Shown here piece by piece: positions 24,855 through 37,378 of a stretch of DNA of 64,000 bases; within the stretch, counting starts at the first letter, position 1; each line of letters begins with the position of its first letter. The notes under the pieces were generated by a model. The model saw only the letters and a list, made by a program, of their open reading frames with translations, had not been told where the DNA came from and ran no database searches. Source of the stretch: Ehretia macrophylla (Eukaryota > Streptophyta > Magnoliopsida > Boraginales > Ehretiaceae). Position numbers and translations under genes: made by a program. The stretch is taken from assembly GCA_037974665.1 (NCBI GenBank), contig CM075783.1, positions 39,197,712 through 39,261,711 of the forward strand, in the 5' to 3' direction.

Positions 24855-27800
24855 TTCTCTAAACACCTCAAAATTTTCCAATCTCAATTTTATTTCCAAC
24901 TAAGACTTCTATTTAACATCAATAGAAATGCCTATTGGTTATCTCGATGTCTTGTTTGATTTATAACCTAGCATGATACTATGTCTCGTTTGTTTGTTTA
25001 TCCTCGTTACAAAAGTACCTGTTGATCTTAGCTTAAAAGCATGTACCTATTTAAGATTGGATAAGTTCATTTACTTAGTCCTTACCTAATACGTCATAAC
25101 CTATAATAGATACTAGCAGTAATAATAGCAAAACGATCATAGTAGTGTCTAGTGTCTGTCTAGCAATATCAGTACAAACCAAAATTAGACCCCAAATTAC
25201 AACGGGGGTCTTTTACATTACAAATATCAAGCAACATAAAGGAAATAGTCTTCAAGTAGTATAGAGTTCACAAGTAGCCACAATCACGCAAAGCACACAA
25301 GACAGGCAATCACTCCAAGGATTCATCGTTAGGCACACCGTCCTCGGGTACCTGTTCTGGATCTTCTTCACCTGAGATGATAAAAGAGGGTAAGTCCTTA
25401 TGAACTCAGTGAGGGGGAAACGAGAAATAGGTTTCGAAACTCATTTTCTGGTTCAATGATAATAGAAACACCAGTCTTTCCTCCCCGAGGTTCTCTAGGA
25501 ACCAAGCGAGAGTACTTATACACATAGTAAAAGGATACGGTGAGCTTTCGCTCTCAGATTGGTTCCAGAATCAGTTGTTGCGGCCAACTTCAAATCATCC
25601 CCCAAACACGCCAGGTGGGTGTACTCCGGATGTACCCCGAAATCCTACGACCCAACTCTCCGAGGAAGTCTAGCCCCTAAGCGAGAAAGGGAATGGGACC
25701 ATGGTAGTCACGGGTGCACCAGTAAGCCCGATGCCGCCCGGTGTGCGTGATCGCTACCATGCCGAAATGAAAGGTTGCAACCTTGTATGCAATGCACATT
25801 TATGAAATTTTATATATATCACATTAGGAGGACAACAAAGTAGGTTGCCTCCGAACAGTCATAAGATTGCATATTGACAAGTAAACAAGCAGGGCACGTA
25901 AGACAAGTAATTTCACCTGAAAGGCATATAGAGTTATATGAATATTAAATGGGCAGCCATGTAAAACACATGTAAATCACGCCATATAACTCAATTCAAA
26001 GTCCACGTAATCAAATAATAAGATTATATAACATGCAACAACATCTACGTGGGCTCGGATGCAAGAAAAGCCTATTTGTCAACATACAAAGATCAAAACC
26101 ACATTTAAGGCTATAAGGCAACTACGGGCAGCCTACTAAACATATAATTCCATACAATATCCAAATGATCAACACTTAGCAAGCCTACCTAGTCATTAAG
26201 GTTTCCATTTCGTGCTTACTCGTGTGATTAAACCCTAAGTCAACTCAAAATCAATCTCAAGTCATGCATCATTTAATTCAAACATCCTCAAGTACTCAAA
26301 ACAGTCCATACAACATCCCAACACCACAATTCCAAGCAATTAATACCACAAGAGAGGTTACAACAATTTTTCCAAGCATATAACTAAGTGAAACCCTCAC
26401 TGCAATAGGCTGTTTTCTCACAAACATTAAGATAAGCAAACAATCTAAAATTCCAGTGAATAAGATGTCAAATTAAAGCTTAAGAAGTGAACTAAAATCA
26501 GAAACAAACCTTGCATCATTTGGAGTTCGGGATAAGTAGTTATAGCCGAAATAGTGGGATAGCACAAAACTGTCCAGATTTGCACATATTTCGATAATTG
26601 ACGTTTTTGAGGTCCTTAGGGTCAGATTTGGCCTTAGTCCATTTCTGGAAAAAAAAATGTCCAGAACTGAAAAATATAGCAGTGCACTAAATTTCATGCA
26701 TTTTGGATATCATTTACTAAGTCAAATATGGTTCGTTCTACAAGGTCAGTGCATCTGCCAAAACCTGCTTCATTTTTCCAGATTTCCAGATTTGGACACA
26801 TTTTAAAGATTTGCCATTTTGAGGACCTTAGAGTCAAAATTAGCTCTGGCCTATTTCTGAGAAAAATGTTCAAAACGGGCCAAAATAGTTACCTACCAAT
26901 TTCCAAGCATTTTAAACATCATTTGCCTAGCCAAACTTACCTCGAAACAACTGGTCAGAGAGCTGTGACATAATCCGACTTCACCTATCATCTCTTTCAA
27001 GCCAAGATCTTGCCATGCATGGTTGTAAAAGCTTATGAACGAACATATAAATCAAGTACAGAAGCAAAGACATACTTTCATGAGCATGCATGTGAATTTT
27101 TGAAGGATTTTCAAAAGGTTTTAGCCCTCACCTTAGCAATCCACCAAGAAGATGCACAAATCTTGTTGAAGCACAACTTTCTTCTTCTCCTTTGCCTAGC
27201 CGAGGTTCCAACTAGATTTTCCCTATTTTTCCTAGCTTAGTGACCAAGCTCTTAGTACATGCATGTGGTTAGAACAAGAAGAAAAGAAATGGAAGCTTAG
27301 TAACTCACCTAGGTCCGAAATGAAGACTCAATAGCTTGCATGTGTGTTTTCTAGCAATCTAGCTAGCTTGGTTGAGTTCCTTTGCTTGGGCTTGCCTTGA
27401 TTAACCTTAGGATGACGAAGATGAGTTGTGAAATGAAGAGAATCAGCCAAGGCCGAGAGAGAGAGAGAAAAATGAGAGGGAGAGAGAGAAGATTGAGGAA
27501 GAAACAGAAATGACAAAAAAAAATGAAGGCCTTTGCAACTTTGATGAGCATGTTCGGCCTTGAGCTTGATGAATCAGATTTTTGTGTCTTCAAGGTGTGA
27601 TTTTAAAATGCTAGCATGGGCAAAGGTTGTTTGGTCGAGCAAGGTGAGGAAATTGAGATGGTTTTCAGCAATTTTTTTATGCATTGATAAGTGTTTTTGT
27701 CATAACTTGTCTAGAAATGAATTTGAATTGAGCATGCATGCAAAGAAACCACATAGTGGTCGGCCAAGGCTTCTCAAAATCTGATTTTTTTGTCATATTT

Positions 27801-28211
27801 TGAGTGTTATTTAATTGTGTGTTGAAAGTGCAAAAAGAATAAAGAATAAAGAATAAGGAATGCTTAGTGTTTGGTGAATTTTTTGTCTTCTAGTGAATTG
27901 ATTTAGGATTATAATATTGATAGTGGAGTTTGTAGGATTATTTAGTAGTCTAGTGCTTTGTGTAGGATGCTTTCTTGATTAGCGTGAGGGCACGCTTTCC
28001 TAGGTCTAGGGCATGCACTACGAGGTAGGGCACGAACTACGAGACGAATGCACATTTTTCAAGTAAATGCACGCAACCCTAAATGAATGCACGTAATTCA
28101 ATGCATGGCACATAAAACGAACACAATTCTTAAACCTAGGTCAAGGCACACAAATCTAGATTAGGGCACACGAAATGAGGTATCGCATGTAAATCAGGGT
28201 CGGGCCTCACA
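24855..28211 (-). repeat. 3' LTR of the chromovirus, truncated at the satellite junction
   Basis: It matches 33211-36606 at about 97% by eye and ends (plus-strand right edge) in GGGCCTCACA next to the polypurine tract. At its left edge the LTR is cut and joins satellite directly after CGGCTGCG, so no target duplication can be tested. It contains an internal 209-bp duplication like the solo LTRs, a GA-rich microsatellite near 27455-27495 and a short AAAGAATAAAGAATAAGG repeat near 27835-27860. Confidence 0.88.
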
Positions 28212-28223
28212 TCCTCCCCTCCA
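28212..28223 (-). promoter_or_regulatory. Polypurine tract of the chromovirus
   Basis: The reverse complement reads TGGAGGGGAGGA directly before TGTGAGGCCCGA, the start of the 3' LTR in element orientation. Confidence 0.88.
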
Positions 28224-28228
28224 TTAAA

Positions 28229-28247
28229 GAATTTCGTCCCGAAATTC
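28229..28247 (-). other. Perfect hairpin upstream of the chromovirus polypurine tract
   Basis: In element orientation GAATTTCG-GGA-CGAAATTC gives an 8-bp perfect stem with a 3-nt loop, five bases from the polypurine tract. Its position matches the hairpins at 4411-4428 and 51057-51074. Confidence 0.78.
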
Positions 28248-28259
28248 AATATTACCTTT

Positions 28260-28425
28260 GAAATAAAGCTGGAAATTGCTGCTCCATCTGGTCTCGCCTT
28301 TCCCACGTTGCTTCTTCAACTCCATGATGATCCCATAGTACTTTCACCATCGGTATAATTTTGTTGCGCAACTCCCGATCTTGCTGGTCTAGGATCCGAA
28401 TGGGCTTCTCCTCGTAAGACTAGTT
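28260..28425 (-). pseudogene. Chromodomain-like C-terminus of the chromovirus integrase
   Basis: Translation of the minus strand here shows the conserved tail of Tekay-type Pol: a PIRILDQQDRELRNK-like stretch, VLWDHHGVEEATWERRDQM and a final Phe-Pro-Ala-Leu-Phe motif before the polypurine tract. Known: this post-integrase chromodomain of Tekay/Del elements is thought to guide integration to silent chromatin. The region is part of a broken element. The alternative is a non-chromodomain Ty3 tail, but the EEATWE signature argues against that. Confidence 0.7.
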
Positions 28426-28599
28426 CTCCCGAAGCTGCAACGGCTCTGGCTTCAAGATATGTGACGGATCAGGATGATACTTCCGCAGCATTGAAACATG
28501 AAAGACGTCATGAATATTGGAGAGGTTTTGGGGTAGTGTCAGGCGATACGCCAATTTGCCAACCTTCTCAATTATCTCAAATGGTCCTACGAACCTCGG

Positions 28600-29730
28600 G
28601 CTCAACTTTCTACCCTTGCCGTGATTAATCAGTCCCCTTTGAGGTGATATCTTCAAGAACACCTTGTCGCCAACCTCGAACTCTAGGCTCCGTCTTCGGC
28701 AGTTTGCATAACTCTTCTGTCTGCTCTGGGCTGTAAGTATTCGTTTCCGGATGAGGTGGATATTATCAACAGTCTTCACAAGTTCAGGTAAAAGGGTAGG
28801 GTCAAAAGTCTTCGTCTCACCTACTTCATCCCAGTAAATCGGGGATCGACACTTCCGTCCATACAACGCCTCAAATGAGGCCATCTCGATAGTGGCCTGA
28901 TAACTATTATTATAGGCGAACTCCGCTATGGACAGATATTTCTCCCAACCTTTTCCGAAATCCAAAACACACGCCCTCAGCATATCCTCCAAAATCTAAA
29001 TAGTCCTTTCTGATTGTCCATCAGTCTGGGGGTGATAAGCCGTGCTGAAACTCAGCTTCGTTCCCAAAGCTTCTTGCAATCGCTTCCAAAATCGAGAAGT
29101 AAAACGAGGATCCCTATCTGATACAATACTCACGGGCATGCCATGCAATCTTACAATCTCTGCCACATACATATCTCCCAATTTCTCGAGACTATCCTCC
29201 TTGTTCATCGGTAAAAAGTGTGCCAACTTAGTCAATCTATCCACTATGACCCAAACGGCATCATGACTCTTTTGTGAACTAGGCAGGTCCATAACAAAGT
29301 CCATAGTGATATGTTCCAATTTCCATTGAGGAATCTCCAACGACTGAAGTAAGCCTGCGGGTCGTTGATGTTCCGCTTTGACTCTCTGGCAAGTCAAACA
29401 CCGTGCCACAAACTCCGCAATTTCTCTTTTCATGTTATTCTACCAATAGTGTTGCTTCAAATCCCGGTACATCTTTGTTCCGTCGGGGTGAATAATATAT
29501 CTTGAATTATGGGCTTCTTCAAGAATATTCTTTTTCAGCTCTGGTTCATTAGGAACACAAATTCGATTCCTAAACCTCCAAACACCATCATCATGAAACT
29601 TGAAATCTGCGTTGCCTTCTTTTATCTTCTGAAACTGTTGGTCCTTCTGTTGAGCCTCTCGTAATTCAGACAACAAGGTCGATTGAACTTGCGTATTGGC
29701 AAAAAGTAACCCTTTCCGGGTCAATTGTGG
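28600..29730 (-). pseudogene. Integrase region of the chromovirus
   Basis: Order on the minus strand: an N-terminal zinc-binding part (about 29720-29400, with H...H and CLTCQRVK), the DDE catalytic core ([49 protein letters not shown]), then the GPY/F-type C-terminal module (LSPRFVGPFEI...LPQNLSNIHDVFHVSMLRKY). The signature residues are those of plant Ty3 integrases of the Tekay type. The function would be strand transfer of the cDNA into the host genome. Fossil copy, broken. Confidence 0.88.
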
Positions 29731-29799
29731 TTTCTACAAAAATGCTTCCTCCAACAACTCCTGTACCTTGACTTCCAGTTTCACCATGCTTGCTTTTCT

Positions 29800-30200
29800 A
29801 CTTAAGGCATCTACAACTACATTTGCTTTACCGGACACATAATTGATTGTGCAGTTATAATCATCCAAAAGCTCCATCCACCGCCTTTGCCTCATATTTA
29901 ACTCTTTTTGAGAGAACAAGTATTTCAAGCTTTATGATCAGTAAATACCTAAAACTTGTTACCCCACAGATAATGCCTCCATTTCTTGAGTGCAAACACA
30001 ATAGCCGCTAACTCCAAATCATGCGTCGGGTAATTCAATTCATACGGCTTTGGTTTCCTAGAAGCATATGCAATCACCCTTCCATTTTGCATCAACACAT
30101 AACCCAATCCTTCTTTCGAAGCATTGCTATAGATTACAAAACCTTGACTCCCTTCAGGCAATGCAAGAACATGTGCGGTAGTCAATATTTTCTTCAATTC
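29800..30200 (-). pseudogene. RNase H region of the chromovirus
   Basis: Motifs seen: [50 protein letters not shown], and further on [32 protein letters not shown]. These are the typical Ty3 RNase H and tether signatures between reverse transcriptase and integrase. Known role: removal of RNA from the RNA-DNA hybrid during reverse transcription. Broken copy. Confidence 0.87.
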
Positions 30201-30429
30201 TTGGAAGCTGTTCTCTCACTTATCATCCCCCACGAACTTTGTTTTCTTTTGAGTGAGCTTTGTAAGCGGTCCTGCAATCTTAGAGAAATCTTTCACGAAT
30301 CTCCAATAATAGTCGGCTAGACCAAGGAAACTCCGAACCTCTGTAACATTCTCCGGCTTCTTCCAAGACATCACTACATCTATCTTTGCTGGATCCACCG
30401 CTATTCCCTCTTGGGATATAATATGCCCC

Positions 30430-31000
30430 AAAAATGCAATATGCTGCAACCAAAATTCACACTTGCTAAACTTTGCATACAATTGATGCTCTCGAAGTTT
30501 CTGCAGTACCAACCGCAGATGTTGCTCATGCTCCGCCTCAGATTTTGAGTATACCAAAATATCATAAATGAAGATCACCATAAATTGGTCCAAGTAGGGT
30601 TGAAACACCCTGTGCATCAAATCCATAAAAGCTGCAGGGGCATTAGTTAGTCCAAAAGGCATCACCACATATTCATAATGCCCATATCTCGTCCTGAAAC
30701 CCGTTTTAGGCACATTCTCCTTTTTGATCCGCAACTGATAATACCCTTGCCTCAAGTCGAGTTTCGAATACATTTTGGCTACTTGCAGTTGATCAAATAA
30801 CTCGTCGATCAGGGAAAGTGGGTATTTATTCTTGACAGTTACTTGGTTCAATCCTCGGTAGTCGATGCATAGCCTCAACGTTCTATCTTTCTTCTTTAAA
30901 AATAAAACTGTTACACCCCACGGTGAAGAACTTGGTTGAACAAACCCCTTATTTAGCAATCCTTGCAATTGTTCCTTCAATTCTTGTAGCTCAGCCGGTG
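30430..31000 (-). pseudogene. Reverse transcriptase region of the chromovirus
   Basis: Signatures in order: [83 protein letters not shown], a Y-x-D-D-box region near residues [10 protein letters not shown], and [15 protein letters not shown]. This is a Ty3-clade polymerase of the usual length (about 190 codons). It lies downstream of the protease region in the same strand and order as in intact chromoviruses. Broken copy. Confidence 0.92.
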
Positions 31001-31249
31001 CCATATGATAGGGAGCTTTAAATATCGGCTGGGCGCCATGCAGTAACTCAATAAGAAACTCGATTTCCCGATTTGGGGGTAAATCGGGTAATTCTTCTGG
31101 AAACATATCTGCATAGTCTTTGATCACAGGCATCTCCTCCAACTTAGCTTTGTCCGACGGCTTGTTGATGAGGTAAGCTAAATATCCGCTACACCCTTTC
31201 CTTAGGGATTTCATTACCTTTGTAGATGAAATGATGGAACTCTCGGTGA

Positions 31250-31620
31250 AATCTCTTTGACCCATAACCTCCAGTATTAGTTGATTAGGTACCCGGAACG
31301 TTATAATCTTCGCCCGGCAATCTAGTTGGGCATGATGTTTTGCCAGCCAGTCCATCCCTAAAATGACCTCATAATCTCGAAAAGGTAATACAATAAGATT
31401 GGCTGAGAATTCCCTATCCTTAATTTGGATTTTACATGCTTTACAAGCTGAGCTAGCTACAAGTTTAGAACCCATTGGAGTACCAACTTCTACTTCGTAT
31501 GGCAAACATACAACTTTCAGTTTCACACGTTCCACACATAAAGGAGTAATAAATGAATTAGTAGCACCCGGATCAATTAACACCCTAACAGGTTGATTCA
31601 GTATGAAGAATGTACCTTCA
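31250..31620 (-). pseudogene. Aspartic protease region of the chromovirus
   Basis: It shows the retropepsin-like start ([12 protein letters not shown]-type motif), the [15 protein letters not shown] motif and HHAQLDC, which are the hallmarks of plant Ty3 proteases that cut the Gag-Pol polyprotein. It sits between gag and reverse transcriptase as expected. Confidence 0.83.
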
Positions 31621-31639
31621 ACAACACCGGTCTCATCTG

Positions 31640-32765
31640 GAATCTCCTCGCACTCAATAGCATAGGCTCAAGCCTGAACTCTAGGAATTGGAGTCTTGCC
31701 TCTACCAGTTGGTTTACCCTGATTCTGCCCTGCTTGCCATTTAGGGCAATCCTTGATCTGATGCTGATCATTGCCATATCTCATACATCATCCTGACTTC
31801 CTCCAACACTGGGCCTTGGTATGCCCCTTCCTGTCACAATAAGAATAGCTGACGGACTGAGTAGCGGGTGAACTACCTATGGATCTACGGGCAGAAGAGG
31901 CTGGTGGCGCTTTTGTCGGGCCACGGTTATTCACTGGTCTGTTCTAGCTCTGGCCCTGATTACGACTCTGACTCTGGAATTTCCTCTGCTGACCTGGAGA
32001 CTGGTATGGTTTCTTGTTCGGCTGACTCGAACCGGCTCCATCTAGTTTCCTCTTCTCAACTCTAGAGGCAGCAGCAAAGAGAGCAGAATAGGTATCGAAG
32101 TCAGGAGAAGCCAACTGGTCCTGAATCTCTGGCCTCAATCCTGTAGTAAATTTCCACATCTTGTCCTCCGGAGTACTAACCATATATTGAGCATAACGGG
32201 GCAGTCGGTCAAAACGAGCCTCGTACTGGGCCACCGTCATGTTTCCCTGGGTCAAGTGCATGAACTCCTCAATCCGCCCCTGCTTGGAAACTGCAGGTAC
32301 ATATTTCTCCTTGAATGCATTAACGAAATTACCCCACAAGCGAGGTGTCTGCTCAGTTCCCCACAGTACCTCCACAGTGTGCCACCAATGTTCAGCATCC
32401 CCGTGCAATAGAAACACAGTAAACTCCACATTTTCTTCATCTGTATAATCAAGTGGCCTGAAAATCTTCTCGATCTCGGACAGCCAAGCCTCAGCTTTCT
32501 CATCATCAGCTTCCCTGTGGAATTTAGAAGGGCGAAAGTCAAGGAACTCCCTCATTCTGCTATGTCTCCCATGGTTACCATCATTCCTGTTGTTGTTGTT
32601 GTTGTTGGCTTTACGTGCAACCTGACGCTCTATCACTCGTGATACACGATCCATGGAATTCGCCATCATATTAAACATAGCTATACTGGGATTAGTTTGA
32701 TAGGCATCTCCGATCTCTTGGGGTTCACCGCTCCTATTAGTAGTGCGGGTACTAGGGCCAGCCAT
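31640..32765 (-). pseudogene. Gag region of the chromovirus
   Basis: The chosen start is the ATG at 32765 (MAGPSTRTTNRSGEPQE); a GTG nine bases upstream is less likely. It has an Asn-rich low-complexity run (GTT repeats on the plus strand near 32590-32612), a Retrotrans_gag domain (MREFLDFRPSKF, DDEKAEAWLSEIEKIF, AEHWW, NMTVAQYEARFDRLPRYA, TGLRPEIQDQL), then a basic Gln/Pro/Ser-rich linker and a CX2C...GHTKAQC-type zinc knuckle near 31800-31850. It is clearly related to, but well diverged from, the Gag of the element at 1-7086. Broken copy. Confidence 0.86.
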
Positions 32766-33007
32766 CTTAGGCACAGATTACGATGCACAATTTATTGAAT
32801 TATGACAATTAAAAATTTAATGCATAAGAGATGCAACATAATATAGATACAATTCTAGAAACAATTAAGGCATATTAATCACTTAAACACATAAAACATA
32901 GAAGGCACATTTAATACTATCACTCAATAACATATAAACAAGTCATCCTAATTATCTTAGGGCTCTACCCACAGTCTGAGAGTTAAACCTAGCTTAAGCA
33001 ATCTAAG

Positions 33008-33019
33008 CTCTGATACCAT
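33008..33019 (-). promoter_or_regulatory. Primer binding site of the chromovirus (initiator tRNA-Met)
   Basis: The reverse complement is TGGTATCAGAGC, separated by 13 bp from the 5' LTR end at 33033. A related leader motif (GTGGGTAGAGCC on the minus strand) lies at about 32961-32980. Confidence 0.9.
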
Positions 33020-33032
33020 TCTAGTTATAAGG

Positions 33033-36000
33033 TGTCACGCCCCAACTCGGCCTATAAGGTTAGACTAGGGTGTGATCTAAACATTTAGGTCATATCACAT
33101 ACTTAACCGTTTATGAAGATTTAACACTTAATGTTTTAGTCTAAACTCCCAAAATTTTCTGGAAAACCGACAGCATAACGGTTGTAATTGGGCTCTTTGG
33201 TTTGGCCTAATTCTCTAAACGCCTCAAATTTTTTCAATCTCAATTTCATTTCCAACTAAGACTTCTATTTAACATCAATTGAAACGCCTATTGGTTATCT
33301 CGATGTCTCGTTTGATTTATAACCTAGCATGATACTATGTCTCGTTTGTTTGTTTATCCTCGTTACAAAAGTACCTGTTGATCTTAGCTTAAAAGCGTGT
33401 ACCTGTTTAAGATTGGATAGGTTCATTTACTTAGTCCTTACCTAATACGTCATAACCTATAATAGATACTAGTAGTAATAATAGCAAAACGATCATAGTA
33501 GTGTCTAGTGTCTGTCTAGCAATATCGGTACAAACCAAAATTAGACCCCAAATTACAATGGGGGTCTTTTACATTACAAATATCAAGCAACATAAAGGAA
33601 ATATCTTCAAGTAGTATAGAGTTCACAAGTAGCCACAATTACGCAAAGCACACAAGATAGGCAATCACTCCAAGGATTCATCGTTAGGCACACCGTCCTC
33701 GGGTACCTGTTCTGGATCTTCTTCACCTGAGATGATAAAAGATGGTGAGTCCTTATGAACTCAGCGAGGGGGAAACGAGAAATAGGTTTCGAAACTCATT
33801 TTTCGGTTCAACTTATGAAAATCCTTTTGCAAGCATGAATATAACAATGATATAAAGTAAAGGAATAAAAACACCAGTCTTTCCTCCCCGAGGTTCTCTA
33901 GGAACCAAGCTAGAGTACTTATACACATAGTAAAAGGATACGGTGAGCTTTTGCTCTCAGATCGGTTCTAGAATCAGTTGTTGCGGCCGACTTCAAATCA
34001 TCCCCCAAACACGCCAGGTGGGTGTACTCCGGATGTACCCCAAAATCCTACGACCCAACTCTCCGAGGAAGTCTAGCCCCCAAGCGAGAGAGGGAATGGG
34101 ACCATGGTAGTCACGGGTGCACCGGCAAGCCCGATGCCGCCCGGTGTGCATGATCGCTACCATGCCGAAATGAAAGGTTGCAACCTTGTATGCAATGCAC
34201 ATTTATGACATTTAATATATCACATTAGGAGGACAACAAAGTAGGTTACCTCCGGACAGTCATAAGATTGCACATTGATAAGTAAACAAGCAGGACACGA
34301 TACGACAAGTAATTTCACTTGAAAGGCATATAGAGTTATATGAACATTAAACGGGCAGCCATGTAACACATGTAAATCACGCCATATAACTCAATTCAAA
34401 GTCCACGTAATCAAATAATAAGATTATATAACATGCAACAACATCTACGTGGGCTCGGATGCAAGAAAAGCCTATTTGTCAACATACAATGATCAAAACC
34501 ACATTTAAGGCTATAAGGAAACTACGGGCAGCCTACTAAACATATAATTCCACACAATATCCAAATGATCAACACTTAGCAAGCCTACCTAGTCATTAGG
34601 GTTTCCATTTCGTGTTTACTCGTGTGATTAAACACTAAGTCAACTCAAAATCAATCTCAAGTCATGCATCATTTAATTCAAACATCCTCAAGTACTCAAA
34701 ACAGTCCATAAAACATCCCAACACCACAATTCCAAGCAATTAATACCACAAGAGAGGTTACAACAATTTTTCCAAGCATATAACTAAGTGAAACCCTCAC
34801 TGCAATAGGCTGTTTTCTCACAAATATTAAGATAAACAAAAAATCTCCAATTCCAGTGAATAATATGTCAAATTAAAGCTTAAGAGTGAACTAAAATCAG
34901 AAACAAACCTTGCATCATTTGGAGTTCGGGATCATTAGTTATAGCCGAAACAGTGGGATAGCACAAAACTGTCCAGATTTGCACATATTTCGATAATTGA
35001 CGTTTTTGAGGTCCTTAGGGTCAGATTTGGCCTTAGTCCATTTCTGACAAAAATGTCCAGAACTGAAAAATCTAGCAGCACACCAAATTTCATTCATTTT
35101 TGATATCATTTACTAAGTTAAATAAGGTTTGTTCTACAAGGTCAGTGCATCTACCAAAACCTGCTTCCTTTTTCCAGATTTCCAGATTTGGACACATTTT
35201 AAAGACTTTCCATTTTGAGGACCTTAGAGTCAAAATTAGCTTTGGCCTATTTCTGCGAAAAATGTTCAAAACCGGCCACAATAGTCACCTACCAATTTCC
35301 ATGCATTTTAAACATCATTTTCCTAGCCAAACTTACCTCGAAACAACAGGTCAGAGAGCTGTCACATAATCCGACTTCACCTATCATCACTTTCAAGCCA
35401 AGATCTTGCCATGCATGGTTGTAAAAGCTTATGAACGAACATATAACTCAAGTACAGAAGCAAAGACATACTTTCATGAGCATGCATGTGAATTTTTGAA
35501 GGATTTTCAAAAGGTTTTAGCCCTCACCTTAGCAATCCACCAAGAAGATGCACAAAACTTGTTGAAGCACAACTTTCTTCTTCTCCTTTGCCTAGCCGAG
35601 GTTCCAACTAGATTTTCCCTATTTTTCCTAGCTTAGTGACCAAGCTCTTAGTACATGCATGTGGTTAGAACAAGAAGAAAAGAAATGGAAGCTTAGTAAC
35701 TCACCTAGGGCCGAAATGAAGACTCAATAGCTTGCATGTGTGTTTTCTTGCAATCTAGCTAGCTTGGTTGAGTTCCTTTGCTTGGGCTTGCCTTGATTAA
35801 CCTTAGGATGATGAAGATGAGTTGTGAAGTGAAGAGAATCAGCCAAGGCCGAGAGAGAGAGAGAAAAAAGAGAGGGAGAGAGAGAAGATTGAGGAAGAAA
35901 GAGAAATGACAAAAAAAATGAAGGCCTTTGCAACTTTGATGAGCATGTTCGGCCTTGAGCTTGATGAATCAGATTTTAATGTCTTCAAGGTGTGATTTTA

Positions 36001-36606
36001 AAATGCTAGCATGGGCAAAGGTTGTTTGGTTGAGCAAGGTGAGGAAATTGAGGTGGTTTTGAGCAATTTTTTTATGCATTGATAAGTGTTTTTGTCATAA
36101 CTTGTCTAGAAATGAATTTGAATTGAGCATGCATGCAAAGAAACCACATAGTGGTCGGCCAAGGCTTCTCAAAATCTTATTTTTTTGTCATATTTTGAGT
36201 GTTATTTAATTGTGTGTTGAAAGTGCAAAAATAATAAAGAATAAAGAATAAGGAATGCTTAGTGTTTGGTGAATTTTTTGTCTTCTAGTGAATTGATTTA
36301 GGATTATAATATTGATAGTGGAGTTTGTGGGATGATTTAGTAGTCTAGTGCTTTGTGTAGGATGCTTTCTTGATTAGCGTGAGGGCACGCTTTCCTAGGT
36401 CTAGGGCACGCACTACGAGGTAGGGCACGAACTACGAGACGAACGCACATTTTTCAGGTAAATGCACGCAACCCTAAATGAATGCACGTAATTCAATACA
36501 TGGCACATAAAATGAACACAATTCTTAAACCTAGGTCAAGGCACGCAAATCTAGATTAGGGCACACGAAACGAGGTATCGCACGCAAATCGGGGTCGGGC
36601 CTCACA
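33033..36606 (-). repeat. 5' LTR of the chromovirus, 3574 bp
   Basis: In element orientation it starts TGTGAGGCCCGACCCC (36606 inward) and ends GAGTTGGGGCGTGACA at 33033. Its length equals that of the solo LTR at 54388-57961 (3574 bp), and both share the same sub-blocks, so they are the same family. The outer flank (36607 onward) is retroelement interior, not satellite. Confidence 0.9.
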
Positions 36607-37378
36607 GAGGAGACATGAATCGACTTTTGGCAGCAACCGTGGTTAAAGGTAGATTTTAATTTAAAGTAGTTGACTAAAGTATTATTCCTTATTGGTGTAT
36701 GCATCCTTTCATCGTATTTCTTGAATGCAACATGTTGGCGTATCAATTGAGAAATCATCTTATAACAATGAAGTTAGTATGATATCAAACTCGTGGTTGA
36801 GTAGTATAAAGTACTTTTATTCCGTATTTGATATTAAGTACTTGGGAGTTGGTATTCTTCTATGGGATTCTTAGTCGGGATTTTTCTTCGGTACTCATTA
36901 TTAATATCCTTATTTGGTGTTCTTCAGCGGCATTCTCGTTTGAGACTCTTATTTGGTAATTTCGATCAGTATTTTTATTTTGAGAATTCTTACTTGGTAT
37001 TCGATATTCTCTATCGGTATTTTCTTTCGACATTCGGTAATTGGTATTCTTATTCAGAGTTTTCACTTGCTTCTTCTGTTCGGTACTTCTACGTGGAGTT
37101 CTTGCTTGGGAATTTTTAGTCGAGATATTCTAGTTCGGTATTCTTATTTGGTAGATATGGAAATTGGTATTCTCTCTCGGCGACCGTTTGAATTCTTACA
37201 AGCAATGATGCATTCATAGTTAACTGGTTATTCACATGGAACCAGATTCTTATTCTTTTGGTTGAGATGCTGTTGTTGCCTTCATTTGGATTTTGTATGC
37301 ATAAAGATTAGCTTAGCAGGAATAGTGGTGGTTGGCTTGTTGTATCTGTTAATTGCCTTCGATATTCGAGTTATTCAG
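36607..37378 (+). mobile_element. Scar of a second non-autonomous (gag-type) element interior
   Basis: The first 45 bp (GAGGAGACATGAATC...GCAGCAACCGTGGTTAAAGG) resemble the gag 3' end and following bases of the element at 3710-3745. They are followed by an unrelated-looking spacer and then a 13-bp array of the same type as at 3930-4375. Neither LTR is present: the left side is the chromovirus LTR and the right side joins satellite directly. The chromovirus inserted into this element, and later deletion removed the rest. Confidence 0.72.
36850..37185 (+). repeat. Degenerate 13-bp tandem array, second occurrence
   Basis: Units such as GGTATTCTTCTAT, GGGATTCTTAGTC, GGTGTTCTTCAGC, GGCATTCTCGTTT and GGTATTCTTATTT follow each other at 13-bp steps with occasional 14-bp units. 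About 25 copies. Open frames on both strands are artefacts of composition. Confidence 0.83.

Larger units (their letters stand above)
24855..36606 (-). mobile_element. Tekay/Del-clade Ty3 chromovirus, broken
   Basis: Seen on the minus strand: 5' LTR (33033-36606), tRNA-Met primer site, gag, protease, reverse transcriptase, RNase H, integrase and a chromodomain-like C-terminus, polypurine tract, then a 3' LTR cut at the satellite junction (24855-28211). The domain order protease-RT-RH-integrase is that of Ty3 elements. The long LTRs and the post-integrase segment with EEATWERRD-type residues place it in the Tekay/Del chromovirus clade. The coding region is broken in roughly eight places. LTR divergence is about 2-3% by eye, about one million years. 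On its 5'-LTR side it abuts the interior of a different non-autonomous element (36607-37378), so it is a nested insertion. Known: chromodomain integrases favour heterochromatin, which fits the satellite setting. Confidence 0.9.

Noticed and set aside
33008-33019. tRNA gene suggested by TGGTATCAGAGC here, at 2169 and at 52865
   Set aside because: Only 12 bases match and they sit at the LTR edge. These are primer binding sites; no cloverleaf or A/B boxes are nearby.
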